From: JBOGWA01 sp050693155
Lineage (GTDB): Bacteria > Actinomycetota > UBA4738 > CALAEC01
NCBI GenBank assembly: GCA_050693155.1
Contig: JBOGWA010000099.1
Coordinates: forward strand, 1-54,969
Length of the DNA: 54,969 nt
Direction: 5' to 3'
Numbering within the stretch: the first letter of the stretch is position 1; each line of letters starts with the position of its first letter. Made by a program: the position numbers and the translations under genes. The notes beneath the pieces are model-generated. The model worked only from the letters and a program-made list of their open reading frames with translations, made no database searches and had not been told where the DNA came from. This document shows positions 25,069-33,403 of the stretch, piece by piece.

Positions 25069-25368
25069 TCCCTCTCCCTGGACCTCTCCTTGAGACTCTC
25101 AGTCTATCCGACTGGGCGATTCGCTCGCCTTCTCGAAGATCGGCTTCCCCACCCCTGGCGAGCTACGCCCTGGGACCCCCTAAGGTACTACCCCTGCTCG
25201 TCGCATCCTGCGCGAGACTCGCCTGGGAGACAGAGATCGATATGACAGGATCGGCCGAAGCGCTCGTTTCCCGAGCCCAAGCGTGAATGTGCTTGAACTA
25301 CGCTTGAGAAGCAGCCACGATTCCAGGCAAGCGGCAGGAAGGGCAGGTTCTCAAGGGAGGAGGTGACA
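25069..25368. other. 300-bp intergenic region
   Basis: This gap separates the divergent beta-helix and DUF5679 genes and should hold both promoters. It contains two overlapping short inverted repeats (AGACT-CTC-AGTCT at 25093-25105 and CAGTC-N5-GACTG at 25100-25114), which could form alternative hairpins in the beta-helix leader. I see no ORF with family character and no clear -35/-10 pair. Confidence 0.5.
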
Positions 25369-25521
25369 ATGGCGACATACGAGGGTTACTGCGTGAAGGA
25401 CAAGCGCAAGGTCACGTTCGAGGGTGAAGTGGTCATTATGAAGAACGGGCGCAGGGCTGCAAAGGGAAAGTGTCCGTCTTGCGGTACCACGGTCATGCGC
25501 ATCCTCGGAAAGGCTGATTAG
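25369..25521 (+). CDS. DUF5679 small zinc-ribbon-like protein
   Basis: A 50-residue protein starting MATYEGYCVKDKRKVTFEGE and containing MKNGRRAAKGKCPSCGTTVM, the DUF5679 pattern. The C-terminal knuckle CPSC is intact, but the first CxxC of the family is reduced to CVKD, so a canonical four-Cys zinc site is not present in one chain. A strong GGGAGGAGG lies 5 bp before the ATG. Function of the family is unknown; its members are common in actinobacteria and archaea. It sits 20 bp from the end of the convergent Rrf2 regulator gene. Stop is TAG. Confidence 0.88.
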   Translation: MATYEGYCVKDKRKVTFEGEVVIMKNGRRAAKGKCPSCGTTVMRILGKAD

Positions 25522-25541
25522 CCGACCCGCCGGCTAGGACG

Positions 25542-26027
25542 TTACCGGGCGGGCGAGGTCCCGGCCGTGCGGAGCAGATCCTCCGCCGACCACAGGGGGC
25601 TTTCGGCCGCGACTGCCCGATGCTGTCGGGCAAGGTCGGCGATCGTGATGCGCTCGAAGACATCGCGAACCGCCCGGTGCACCTCTCCCCAGAGCTCCTG
25701 AAGACCGCATCGGGAGTCCTGGAAACACGTGTGGTCCGCAGGGTCGAGGCAGTACATCGGGAAGTACGTGCCCTCCATCGCGTCGACGATGTCGGACACA
25801 CGGATGGCGGCAGGGTCTCGAGCGAGTTGACACCCGCCCCCAGCTCCTCGGAAGGACTCGACGAGCCCCTCCTTGTGCAGATGGGCGAGCTGCTGCTCGA
25901 GGAACCTCAGTGGGACACCCTGAGCCGTCGCGATCTCGCGGGCGGGAACGGGACCCTGTCCCCATCGGAGCGTAAGCTCGATCATGGCCCGCAGCGAGTA
26001 TTCCGTCTTCTGCGAGACCTTGAGCAT
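25542..26027 (-). CDS. Rrf2-family Fe-S transcriptional regulator
   Basis: About 161 residues from ATG 26027, which has AAAGGGG upstream; the frame extends 14 codons further without homology. An Rrf2 winged helix (VSQKTEYSLRAMIELTLRWG then VPLRFLEQQLAHLHKEGLV) is followed by a cysteine trio Cys93, Cys101 and Cys107 (C-x7-C-x5-C), matching the Fe-S ligand region of IscR, NsrR and RsrR. A further Cys66 replaces the usual Tyr in the wing (GGGC). It probably senses redox state, NO or Fe-S supply. The divergent DUF4395-thioredoxin pair is the likely target, through the palindrome at 26068-26092. Confidence 0.9.
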   Translation of the reverse strand: MLKVSQKTEYSLRAMIELTLRWGQGPVPAREIATAQGVPLRFLEQQLAHLHKEGLVESFRGAGGGCQLARDPAAIRVSDIVDAMEGTYFPMYCLDPADHTCFQDSRCGLQELWGEVHRAVRDVFERITIADLARQHRAVAAESPLWSAEDLLRTAGTSPAR

Positions 26028-26067
26028 CCTTGCCCCTTTCCGGTCGAGCGTACGCGCGTCTGACCAC

Positions 26068-26092
26068 AAATTATATCTCTGAGGTAGGATTT
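26068..26092. promoter_or_regulatory. 25-bp imperfect palindrome, probable Rrf2 operator
   Basis: The element is symmetric about T26080: each half reads AAATNNTANCTC, with 9 of 12 base pairs symmetric. It lies between the divergent Rrf2 and DUF4395 genes and contains a perfect TATAAT on the minus strand (26075-26070), placed to serve the regulator gene. This fits autoregulation by a dimeric Rrf2 protein, but the specific recognition motif is not one I can name. Confidence 0.65.
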
Positions 26093-26136
26093 ATCCAGCC
26101 CGCAGCGAACACGGCAGGACGGAGTAAGGAGTCACC

Positions 26137-26613
26137 GTGGCGAAGTTGGTGGACCCAAGACAGCCCCGCTTCGGGCAGGCAATCACTGGAAGCGTGCTGC
26201 TGGTTGGATTCGTGTTCGACTGGCCGGTCGTTCTTCCCGTGATCGCGGCGATTCTCGCCGGGGCCTCCTTCCTCGGCTCCGAGGGGAACCTGTACGCCTA
26301 CCTGTATCGAGGCGCGAAGCGGGTCTTTCATCTCGGTCCGCCTGCGGAGCTTGAAGAAGTTGGTCCGCCACGGTTCGCAAACACTCTCGGCTTCCTCTTC
26401 ACGACCGCGGGGAGCCTCCTCTACTACGTCGCCGATGCAGCCGCTGCGGCCTGGACGCTCGGGCTTATCGTCTCGGCGCTCGCCCTGCTCGCCGCAACCA
26501 CCGGGTTGTGCGTGGGCTGCGAGGCGTACGTGATCGCTCGCCGGATCGCCACCCACGGCCGGGTGCGCGAGCGGCTCGTGGTTCCCCGGGAGCAGGTCGG
26601 GATCGGAGCCTAA
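26137..26613 (+). CDS. DUF4395 family membrane protein
   Basis: A 158-residue protein with four hydrophobic helices. It opens VDPRQPRFGQAITG and ends its last helix with GLCVGCEAY, both typical of DUF4395. The CxxC-like pair C-V-G-C at the membrane face is the family's most conserved feature and suggests a redox role with the adjoining thioredoxin, although no activity is established. GTG start with AAGGAG 5 nt upstream. The thioredoxin gene begins at the very next base after the stop. Confidence 0.88.
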   Translation: MAKLVDPRQPRFGQAITGSVLLVGFVFDWPVVLPVIAAILAGASFLGSEGNLYAYLYRGAKRVFHLGPPAELEEVGPPRFANTLGFLFTTAGSLLYYVADAAAAAWTLGLIVSALALLAATTGLCVGCEAYVIARRIATHGRVRERLVVPREQVGIGA

Positions 26614-27027
26614 GTGCTGGTCAGGTTTGCGATCGTTTTTGGCGTTCTCGCATTCTCCTATGCCCTCTTCTGGCTGTGGCGCAGGCCGTCCCGGCGGCTC
26701 CGAAGCCTGGATCTGAAGGCGCTCGGCATCGGCGGGCCGGCGATCGTGCAGTTCTCCACGAAATACTGCTCGCCGTGCAAGGCCGCAGCGCCGCACCTTC
26801 GCGCCGCCGCCGAAGAGACCAACGTGGCGTTCGCGCAGATCGATGTCGGGGAGCGACCCGAGATCGCGCGGCGCTACGGGATCCGGAGCGTCCCCACTAT
26901 CGCGGTCACCGATCGAGTCGGCCGGGTGCTCGGGGCGTGGACCAGCCTTCCTTCAAACGGCGAGATCGCCGCGGCAGCTTGGCAGGCTCATTCAGGTCGT
27001 CCGGGGCGCGAGGCCCGAAGCAGCTAG
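26614..27027 (+). CDS. Membrane-anchored thioredoxin-like protein
   Basis: A 137-residue protein with one N-terminal helix (about 3-22) and a thioredoxin fold. The active site is CSPC (FSTKYCSPCKAAAPHL), and the cis-Pro loop is present in IRSVPTIAV. Orientation of the domain cannot be proven, but the Arg-rich stretch after the helix (WRRPSRRLRS) argues by the positive-inside rule for a cytoplasmic domain. It directly follows DUF4395, a common actinobacterial pairing. GTG start. The stop TAG is in a CTAG shared with convergent thrC. Confidence 0.88.
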   Translation: MLVRFAIVFGVLAFSYALFWLWRRPSRRLRSLDLKALGIGGPAIVQFSTKYCSPCKAAAPHLRAAAEETNVAFAQIDVGERPEIARRYGIRSVPTIAVTDRVGRVLGAWTSLPSNGEIAAAAWQAHSGRPGREARSS

Positions 27028-28244
27028 TTCAGCTGGTCCTGGAACTCCTCGAGGGAGGGCGAAACCGTCATGGTCGGGCCGACCTTTTCTTCCAGCGCTT
27101 CCACGGTCTTGAATCCGGTCCCCGTCACGTATGCGACGACCGTCTCGTCGGAGCGCACCACACCGGTCTCGCAGAGCCGCTTCAACACACCGATCGTTAC
27201 GCCTCCGGCCGTTTCGGCGAACAGACCTTCCGTCTCCGCGAGCAGGCGGACCCCATCGATAATCTCCTCATCCGACACGTCGTCGATCGCTCCCCCGGTC
27301 TCCCGAGCAAGCCGAAGTGCGTAGTAGCCGTCGGCGGGGTTGCCGATCGCAAGCGACTTCGCGATGGTCTCCGGCTTCACCGGGCGAACGTGGTCTGCGC
27401 CGGTCTTGAAAGCGGTGGCGACCGGCGAGCATCCCGACGCCTGAGCGCCGGACACTCGGACGGCTCGATCCTCGACGAGATCGAGCGCCGCGAACTGCCG
27501 GAAACCTTTGTGGATCTTCGTCATGAGCGCGCCCGAGGCGATCGGAACGACGACGTGGTCGGGAAGCCGCCACCCCAGCTGTTCCGCGGTCTCGAATCCG
27601 AGCGTCTTGGAGCCCTCGGCGTAGAAAGGACGGACGTTCACATTCACGAACGCCCAGGGGAAGACCTCGGCGACCTCGGAGCAAAGGCGGTTCACGTCGT
27701 CGTAGTTTCCCTTCACGGCCACGACGCGTCCGCCGTAGGCCGCGGTCGCGATGATCTTTGCTCGCTCGAGATCGGCGGGAACGAAGATGTAGGAGACCAT
27801 GCCGGCCTTGGCCGCATGCGCGGCTGTTGCATTCGCGAGGTTGCCTGTCGACGCGCATGCCACCGTGTCATAGCCGAACTCGCGGGACGCCGTGACCGCA
27901 ACGCTCACGACCCGATCCTTGAACGAACCGGTCGGGTTGCCCGTGTCGTCCTTCAGCCAGAGATCGCTGAGACCCAGCGCCTCACCCAGCCGTTCGGCTC
28001 TGCGCATGGGCGTGAAGCCGGCCCCGAGGTCGACGGGGTCTGTGGCCGGGGCGGGAAGGAGCGGCCGATATCGCCAGAGGGTGGGCGGCCCCGCTTCAAT
28101 GCTCTCTCGCGTGACGACGCCTCGGAGCGACTCGAGGTCGTATTCCGCTTCGAGCGGTCCGAAGCAGAACTCGCAGATCGAAAGCGGTTCCACGGGGTAG
28201 CGCCGGCCGCACTCCCTGCACACGAGCGCTGAGACGTTCTCCAT
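27024..28244 (-). CDS. thrC: Threonine synthase with N-terminal zinc ribbon
   Basis: A 406-residue PLP enzyme converting O-phosphohomoserine to threonine. A zinc ribbon (Cys9, Cys12, Cys24, Cys27) precedes the fold-type II core. The PLP lysine is in NPTGSFKDR, and ASTGNLANATAAHAAKAG is the phosphate/substrate loop. Length and the ribbon fit the short bacterial/archaeal class of ThrC. No other threonine-pathway gene is nearby, so it stands alone. It is divergent from gpgS with 58 bp between. Stop is TAG. Confidence 0.94.
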   Translation of the reverse strand: MENVSALVCRECGRRYPVEPLSICEFCFGPLEAEYDLESLRGVVTRESIEAGPPTLWRYRPLLPAPATDPVDLGAGFTPMRRAERLGEALGLSDLWLKDDTGNPTGSFKDRVVSVAVTASREFGYDTVACASTGNLANATAAHAAKAGMVSYIFVPADLERAKIIATAAYGGRVVAVKGNYDDVNRLCSEVAEVFPWAFVNVNVRPFYAEGSKTLGFETAEQLGWRLPDHVVVPIASGALMTKIHKGFRQFAALDLVEDRAVRVSGAQASGCSPVATAFKTGADHVRPVKPETIAKSLAIGNPADGYYALRLARETGGAIDDVSDEEIIDGVRLLAETEGLFAETAGGVTIGVLKRLCETGVVRSDETVVAYVTGTGFKTVEALEEKVGPTMTVSPSLEEFQDQLN

Positions 28245-28288
28245 GGCAGGCGCCTATGGTACGCGCGGGGCGCGGACCGAGGGGTAGG

Positions 28289-28294
28289 TATGAT
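28289..28294 (+). promoter_or_regulatory. -10 element of a likely leaderless gpgS promoter
   Basis: TATGAT lies 8 nt before the GTG start of gpgS. There is no Shine-Dalgarno sequence in the gap and no evident -35 element. Confidence 0.5.
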
Positions 28295-28302
28295 GCGCGG
28301 TC

Positions 28303-29268
28303 GTGAGCGGGGACGCCCAGCAGTGGCTCGGGCGGCGGACCTTTCATCATGAGGACTTCGCGGATGTCGAGCGACTCCGCGGACTGAAGCAGGCCCAGGG
28401 GGTCACGATCTCCGTCGGCATCCCGACCCTCAACGAGGCCCCGACCCTCGGCCCGATTCTTCGGGCGATCCGTGAACGACTCATGGACGAAGCCGGCCTC
28501 GTAGACGAACTGGCGATCATCGACTCGCAGTCGACCGATGGAACCGTGGGAATCGCCGAAGCGGAACGGGCGACCGTGTACCAGGATCGAGAGATCCTCC
28601 CGGACCTCGAGCCGTCCGGTGGGAAGGGCGAGGCGCTGTGGAAGAGTCTCTTCGTCCTGCGGGGCGATCTCATCGCCTGGATCGACGCCGACATCGAGAA
28701 CTTCGACCCGCGTTTCGTCTACGGACTCCTCGGTCCGCTGCTCACCGATCCCGACATCGGCTACGTCAAAGCGTTCTACCAACGTCCGCTTCGGGTCGAT
28801 GGCGGAACGCTTCCATCGGAAGGCGGCCGGGTGACCGAACTCGTCGCCCGACCCCTCATCAACATGTTCTGGCCGCACCTGGCGGGTCTGCTTCAGCCCC
28901 TCTCGGGAGAGTACGCGGGACGGCGCAGCGTGCTCGAGCAGGTCCCCTTCTTCACGCACTACGCAGTCGAGCTCGGCCTCGTCGTGGACGTAACGGATCG
29001 CTTCGGACTTGATGCGCTTGCGCAGGTCGATCTCGTCGAGCGCGTGCATCGCAACCGACCGCTCGAGGAACTCGCCCCGATGGCATTCGCGATCCTTCAG
29101 GCCGCGTTGAGGCGCGTGGGAACTTCCGATGGGCTCGCAAGCGACACCGGCCGAACCTTGCACCTTCCCGTCGGGGACCAAGGTGAATACCGCATGAGTG
29201 CGACGGAGGTGCGGGTCGTCGAGCGGCCTCCTGCGGCGAGTCTTGCCGAGTACCGAGGCAGCCGGTGA
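28303..29268 (+). CDS. gpgS: Glucosyl-3-phosphoglycerate synthase
   Basis: A 321-residue GT81-type retaining glycosyltransferase. It joins glucose from a nucleotide sugar (UDP- or GDP-glucose) to 3-phosphoglycerate, the first step to glucosylglycerate, a compatible solute and, in mycobacteria, the primer for methylglucose lipopolysaccharide. The GT-A core is clear: VGIPTLNEAPTLGPIL, the DSQSTDGT loop, GKGEALWKSL and the metal motif DADIE. The late His in ERVHRNR is also expected. GTG start. The next gene overlaps by 4 bp (GTGA) and supplies the phosphatase. Confidence 0.92.
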   Translation: MSGDAQQWLGRRTFHHEDFADVERLRGLKQAQGVTISVGIPTLNEAPTLGPILRAIRERLMDEAGLVDELAIIDSQSTDGTVGIAEAERATVYQDREILPDLEPSGGKGEALWKSLFVLRGDLIAWIDADIENFDPRFVYGLLGPLLTDPDIGYVKAFYQRPLRVDGGTLPSEGGRVTELVARPLINMFWPHLAGLLQPLSGEYAGRRSVLEQVPFFTHYAVELGLVVDVTDRFGLDALAQVDLVERVHRNRPLEELAPMAFAILQAALRRVGTSDGLASDTGRTLHLPVGDQGEYRMSATEVRVVERPPAASLAEYRGSR

Positions 29269-30113
29269 GGCCGGCCTCCGATCTCCTCACCGAGCTCGCG
29301 GGCAGGGACATCCGAGTCGTCTACAGCGATCTCGATGGGACCCTGCTCGGCCCCGGTGGGTCGCTCTTCGCGACTTCCGCGGGAAGCGTCACGCGACGCG
29401 CCGCGGAGGCAATCGCGACGCTCCGCGAGGCAGGGAGCGCGCTCGTGCCGGTGTCCGGGAGAACCGTTGAACAGATGCGAGAGGCGGCCCGAATCCTCGG
29501 CGCCACCGACTTCGTCGCGGAAATGGGCGGACTCACCTCCTACGAGGTCGAGGACCTGGTCGTTCGAAACTACGGCGCCTTCGAGGGCGCCGGAACCCCC
29601 TTCGACGCGATGGCTCGGACGGGTGCAGGGGCGCTGCTCCTGGAGGAGTTCGTCGGCAGGCTCCAACCTCATACTCCCTGGGCCCTTCAGCCGCGTGAGT
29701 GTTCGATGCTCTTTCGAGGGCAGATCGTCGAGCGCGACGCGCACGAGCTCCTCGAGCAGGCAGGTCATCGGTGGCTCGACGTTCGCGACAACGGGGTCAT
29801 CGGACGGTCGTTCGATGGGCTTTCGGTGGATGAGGTTCATGCGTACCACCTCATGCCAAGAGGGGTCGACAAGGGGACCGCAGTTGCGGCGGACCTCGTG
29901 CGGCGGGGCTGCGCCAGGGAGCAGGCGATCGCGATCGGGGACTCCCCCTCTGACGCGGTGCTCGCCGATTACGTCGCCGGGGTCTTCATCGTCGCGAATG
30001 GGCGCGAGCACGTTGAGGCGGCCGGCCCCTGGCCGAATACGGTCGTTGGGACGGAAGGGGCGCACGGCGACGGATTTGCGGAGGCCGTACTGGGGGTGCT
30101 CCGGACGCTCTGA
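29265..30113 (+). CDS. HAD-family phosphatase, probable glucosyl-3-phosphoglycerate phosphatase
   Basis: A 282-residue HAD enzyme of the Cof/mannosyl-3-phosphoglycerate phosphatase branch. Motif I is YSDLDGTLLG, motif II is PVSGRT, the motif III Lys is in GVDKGTAV, and motif IV is IGDSPSDAVLADYV. The large cap lies between motifs II and III. Overlap of start and stop (GTGA) with gpgS implies coupled translation and strongly suggests it removes phosphate from glucosyl-3-phosphoglycerate to give glucosylglycerate. It is not related to the histidine-phosphatase GpgP of mycobacteria, so substrate is inferred from position. Confidence 0.85.
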   Translation: MRPASDLLTELAGRDIRVVYSDLDGTLLGPGGSLFATSAGSVTRRAAEAIATLREAGSALVPVSGRTVEQMREAARILGATDFVAEMGGLTSYEVEDLVVRNYGAFEGAGTPFDAMARTGAGALLLEEFVGRLQPHTPWALQPRECSMLFRGQIVERDAHELLEQAGHRWLDVRDNGVIGRSFDGLSVDEVHAYHLMPRGVDKGTAVAADLVRRGCAREQAIAIGDSPSDAVLADYVAGVFIVANGREHVEAAGPWPNTVVGTEGAHGDGFAEAVLGVLRTL

Positions 30114-30118
30114 CGAGG

Positions 30119-31384
30119 CTAGCGCTTCGGTGTGGAACGGCCTTTCACGGCCTGCTGGCGCCCGCGCCGTCGTCGCAGGAAGCGTCCCAGAACCGGCTGC
30201 GAGACTTCCGGGGGTGGCGTTCCGTCGAGCCCGGGTTCGATCCCTTCGACACCGACCTCCCCACTCGTGGCTTTCGGTGGCCACGTGAGCCGGGTGTCCC
30301 ATGCGTAGAGGAGGAGGATCTTGGCGGACGCCACCACCGGAACCGCGAGCAGCATCCCCCAGAGACCGAGCAGCGTGCCGCCCGCCAGGAGCGCGAGCAT
30401 GACGGTTACGGGATGGAGCTTCACGGTCCGCGCGACGATGTTCGGGCTGATGATGTGATTGTCGATCTGCTGCACGATCGTGAGGGCGACTGCGGAACCG
30501 ATCGCCAGCGGCCACCCCGACTCCAAGCCGAGGAACCCTCCGCCCGATGTATCGGTCGTGAATGCCACGAACGCCGCGAGGATCCCGCCGATGAACGGGC
30601 CGATCAGCGGGATGAGGTTGAACAGGCCCGTGATCATCCCAACGAGCGCCCAGTACGGCAGCCCGACGATGAAAAGCACGAGCATCGAGGCGAGACCGAC
30701 GAACAAAGCGACGAGCATCTGGCCGCGGAAGAACCCCCCGAGCGCGCGCCCCAACCTCCTGGTCACCGAGATGACCTCTTCTCGCCGGTTCGCGGGGATC
30801 ATCGCGATGAGCCCGCGCTTGATCTTCGGCAGATCGACGAGCAAGTAGAACGCGAGGATCGGCCCGAGGATCAGGACGAGGACGATGTCGAAGAGCCCGC
30901 GCGTGAAGGAAAGGATCCGGCCGAGGAAATCGAGAATCGCTTGCTGGTTCTGTTCGTTCAGCACCCCCTCACTGCCCTGAGTGTTCTCGCCGAAGCGGCC
31001 GAGGATGTCGCTGAACGACGATTGGGCTCGTTCGATGAGATCGGGAACAGAGCGTACGAAGCCTTCGACCTGATTGGCGATGACCGGAATGAGATACGCG
31101 AGTCCAAACCCCACGGCCGTGAGGAACACCAGGTACGTGATGAGGGCGCCCAGCAATCGGGGCACGCCGCGCTGTTCGAGCGCGGAGACGATCGGGTTGA
31201 GCAGGTAGATGACGATGAGCGCCACGACAAGCGGAGGAAAGATGACCGAGATCGGTTCGATCGCGTACCGGTAGACGAAGTAGGCGAGAAGGAGGACTCC
31301 AATGATGGCCCAGGAGACGACCCCCCACCGGGCCGCTCCCGCTACGAACGGCCTGTCGAGCAGCCGGCGCTGATCCTCAACCAA
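30119..31384 (-). CDS. AI-2E/PerM family transporter
   Basis: A 421-residue polytopic protein of the AI-2E family (TqsA/PerM-like), with about eight helices in the usual grouping and a central amphipathic segment. Typical segments include IGPFIGGILAAFVAFTTD and NHIISPNIVARTVKLHPVTV. Substrates vary: autoinducer-2 export in E. coli TqsA, sodium/proton exchange in some homologues, unknown in most. The C-terminal tail is basic and probably cytoplasmic. It lies tail to tail with the HAD phosphatase gene, 5 bp apart. Stop is TAG. Confidence 0.9.
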   Translation of the reverse strand: MVEDQRRLLDRPFVAGAARWGVVSWAIIGVLLLAYFVYRYAIEPISVIFPPLVVALIVIYLLNPIVSALEQRGVPRLLGALITYLVFLTAVGFGLAYLIPVIANQVEGFVRSVPDLIERAQSSFSDILGRFGENTQGSEGVLNEQNQQAILDFLGRILSFTRGLFDIVLVLILGPILAFYLLVDLPKIKRGLIAMIPANRREEVISVTRRLGRALGGFFRGQMLVALFVGLASMLVLFIVGLPYWALVGMITGLFNLIPLIGPFIGGILAAFVAFTTDTSGGGFLGLESGWPLAIGSAVALTIVQQIDNHIISPNIVARTVKLHPVTVMLALLAGGTLLGLWGMLLAVPVVASAKILLLYAWDTRLTWPPKATSGEVGVEGIEPGLDGTPPPEVSQPVLGRFLRRRRGRQQAVKGRSTPKR

Positions 31385-31462
31385 GGTCTCGGGTCATTAT
31401 GGCCCGTTCCTCCTAGCGAAGTTGATCAATCCGGGCCGTCGATCGCCGCGGCGAGCGCGCCG

Positions 31463-31903
31463 ATGAACCGTGTGATCATGCGAGTACTCGTGATGACCGA
31501 GGCGCCCGAGGTCCTCCTGCCATGCCGCGTGAACCTCGAGTTCGCGGGGCATGAAGTGATTGCCGCGCACAGCGTCCCCGAGGGCGCCGTACGCGCCAAG
31601 GAGGACCACCCGGATGCGATCGCGCTCGACGTCGCGCTTCTCTCGAGAGGCGGATTCGCACTCCTCTGGCAGCTCGCGTTGCACCGATCGACGAGTGAGG
31701 TCCCGGTCATCCTGATCGCCGATCCTGGGGAGACGAACGGCTCAAACGGATCCGTGGGCCACGAGATCGCCGCCACGATCCTCACCCCGTCCACCCCCGG
31801 GCGGCTCCCGGACGCGATCTGGCGCCTCGGCTCTATGAATGGTGTCGAACGGAGCGTTCGGCGCCCGTCGAGGGTCGCCGTCTCTCTCCTCACGAAGACT
31901 TAG
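31463..31903 (+). CDS. Degenerate receiver-like protein
   Basis: About 146 residues from ATG 31463 (alternative ATG 31478). The order of strands and helices follows a receiver domain: MRVLVMTEAPEVLL, AGHEVIAAHSVPEGAV, DHPDAIALDVALLSRGGFALL and EVPVILIADP. The acidic pair is replaced by Thr-Glu, the Asp in ALDVALL may mark the old phosphosite, and no KP motif follows. It may act without phosphorylation. A long antisense frame covers the same stretch, so the call is moderate; the receiver-like order favours this strand. Stop TAG overlaps a TAGACT that could be the otsA -10 element. Confidence 0.55.
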   Translation: MNRVIMRVLVMTEAPEVLLPCRVNLEFAGHEVIAAHSVPEGAVRAKEDHPDAIALDVALLSRGGFALLWQLALHRSTSEVPVILIADPGETNGSNGSVGHEIAATILTPSTPGRLPDAIWRLGSMNGVERSVRRPSRVAVSLLTKT

Positions 31904-31960
31904 ACTGGGTCGAGCGCCGCGGCGCGGCATCGACTCGCCGCCTGCCGATTTCCAACGGTC

Positions 31961-33403
31961 ATGGCTCAACGTCAACTCCTCGTGGCCTCGAACAGAGGGC
32001 CGGTCACCTTCATCGAAGAGAACGGCGCTCTCGTGCCTCGGCGCGGGGCAGGTGGATTGGTTACGGCTCTTACCGACGCCCTCGCTGCGAGCGGCGGCCG
32101 CTGGGTTGCTGCAGCGATGACCGACCTCGACCGTCGGCGCTCAGAGGAGGCCCCCGACGGAAGGCTCGACGTCGTTGTCGACGACCTGAAGCTCCAGATC
32201 AGGATGCTGGCCTTCGCTCCCGACACCTACGAGCGCTTCTACAACACCGTAAGCAACCGTCTTCTGTGGTTTCTCCACCACTACCTCTGGGATATCGCCC
32301 GCTGGCCGCGGTTCGGAGCCGAGTCGAGGCGGTCGTGGGCGGCCTTTCGGGAGGTCAACCGATCGTTCGCCGAAGCGCTCGCCGACGAGGCAGGCGATCG
32401 CGAGGCCGACGTGCTCGTGCAGGACTATCACCTATCGACCGTTCCGGCAGAGCTCAGGGTGCTGGCTCCAAAGGCGCGGATCGCCCACTTTCACCATTGT
32501 CCCTTCGCCGGGCCCGACTACCTCAGGCTGGTCCCTTCGTGGATACGAACCGAGCTGCTCGAGGGACTGCTCGGCGCGGACCTGCTCGGATTTCAGACCA
32601 GAGCATGGGCCGAGAGTTTCCTGTTCGGCTGCCGGCACCTCGACGGCGCGCGTGTCGATCCGCGCCGGCGGCTCGTCACCTGGCAGGGTCGGAAGGTGCG
32701 TGCAGGAGTATTCCCGATTTCGATCGACGCGGTCGCTCTCCAGGAGCTCGCATCAAGTCCCGCGGTCAAGAAGAAGCAGCGGCAGCTTTCGGACTGGCTC
32801 GGTGAGCGTCGCCTCCTCTTCCGAGCCGATCGCGCCGAGCTCTCCAAGAACGTGCTGCGGGGGTTCCTCGCCTACGAGGAGTTCCTGGATCGGTACCCGA
32901 AGTGGCGGGGAAAAGTGGTGTTCCTCGCACACTTGCAGCCGTCAAGGCGCGCGCTGCCCGAGTACCAGACCTACACGAACGAGTGTCTTCGCGCCGTGGA
33001 ACGGATCAACGAGAAGCTCGGTGGTGGCGACTGGCGCCCGATCGAAGTCGATCTCGTCGACGACTACGAGAAGGTGCTCGCCGCACACCAGTTGTACGAC
33101 GTCCTGCTCGTGAATCCGGTCTTCGACGGGATGAATCTGGTCGCGAAGGAGGGGGCGCTGTTGAACCGAAACGGAGGCGTCCTCCTGCTGTCGAAGACGG
33201 CAGGAGCCTTCGCCGAGCTCGGCCGGGGCGTTGTCCCCCTCGATCCGCTCGATGTCGGAGGAACCGCCGAAGCCATCGAATACGCGCTCGCGATGCCCGC
33301 CGAGGAGCGTGCACGCCGGACGCGCGTCCTTCGGCGGGAAGCGGCGCGCACGACCCCGGCGGAATGGGTCGAGCGGCAACTCGCCGCTCTCTCGGTTACG
33401 TAA
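31961..33403 (+). CDS. otsA: Trehalose-6-phosphate synthase
   Basis: A 480-residue GT20 enzyme that couples a nucleotide-glucose with glucose-6-phosphate. It starts MAQRQLLVASNRGPVTF, the family opening. Core motifs follow: VQDYHLSTVPAEL, FHHCPFAGPDYLRLVP, GADLLGFQTRAW, FRADRAELSKNVLRGF (the sugar-phosphate-binding segment) and NPVFDGMNLVAKEG. Length is normal. UDP-glucose would come from GalU. The stop TAA lies in the palindrome TTACGTAA, which also holds the stop of otsB on the other strand. Confidence 0.95.
   Translation: MAQRQLLVASNRGPVTFIEENGALVPRRGAGGLVTALTDALAASGGRWVAAAMTDLDRRRSEEAPDGRLDVVVDDLKLQIRMLAFAPDTYERFYNTVSNRLLWFLHHYLWDIARWPRFGAESRRSWAAFREVNRSFAEALADEAGDREADVLVQDYHLSTVPAELRVLAPKARIAHFHHCPFAGPDYLRLVPSWIRTELLEGLLGADLLGFQTRAWAESFLFGCRHLDGARVDPRRRLVTWQGRKVRAGVFPISIDAVALQELASSPAVKKKQRQLSDWLGERRLLFRADRAELSKNVLRGFLAYEEFLDRYPKWRGKVVFLAHLQPSRRALPEYQTYTNECLRAVERINEKLGGGDWRPIEVDLVDDYEKVLAAHQLYDVLLVNPVFDGMNLVAKEGALLNRNGGVLLLSKTAGAFAELGRGVVPLDPLDVGGTAEAIEYALAMPAEERARRTRVLRREAARTTPAEWVERQLAALSVT

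Noticed and set aside
31426..31893. Minus-strand frame over the receiver-like gene
   Set aside because: Ser/Arg-rich with no family pattern; the plus strand shows receiver-like strand and helix order.
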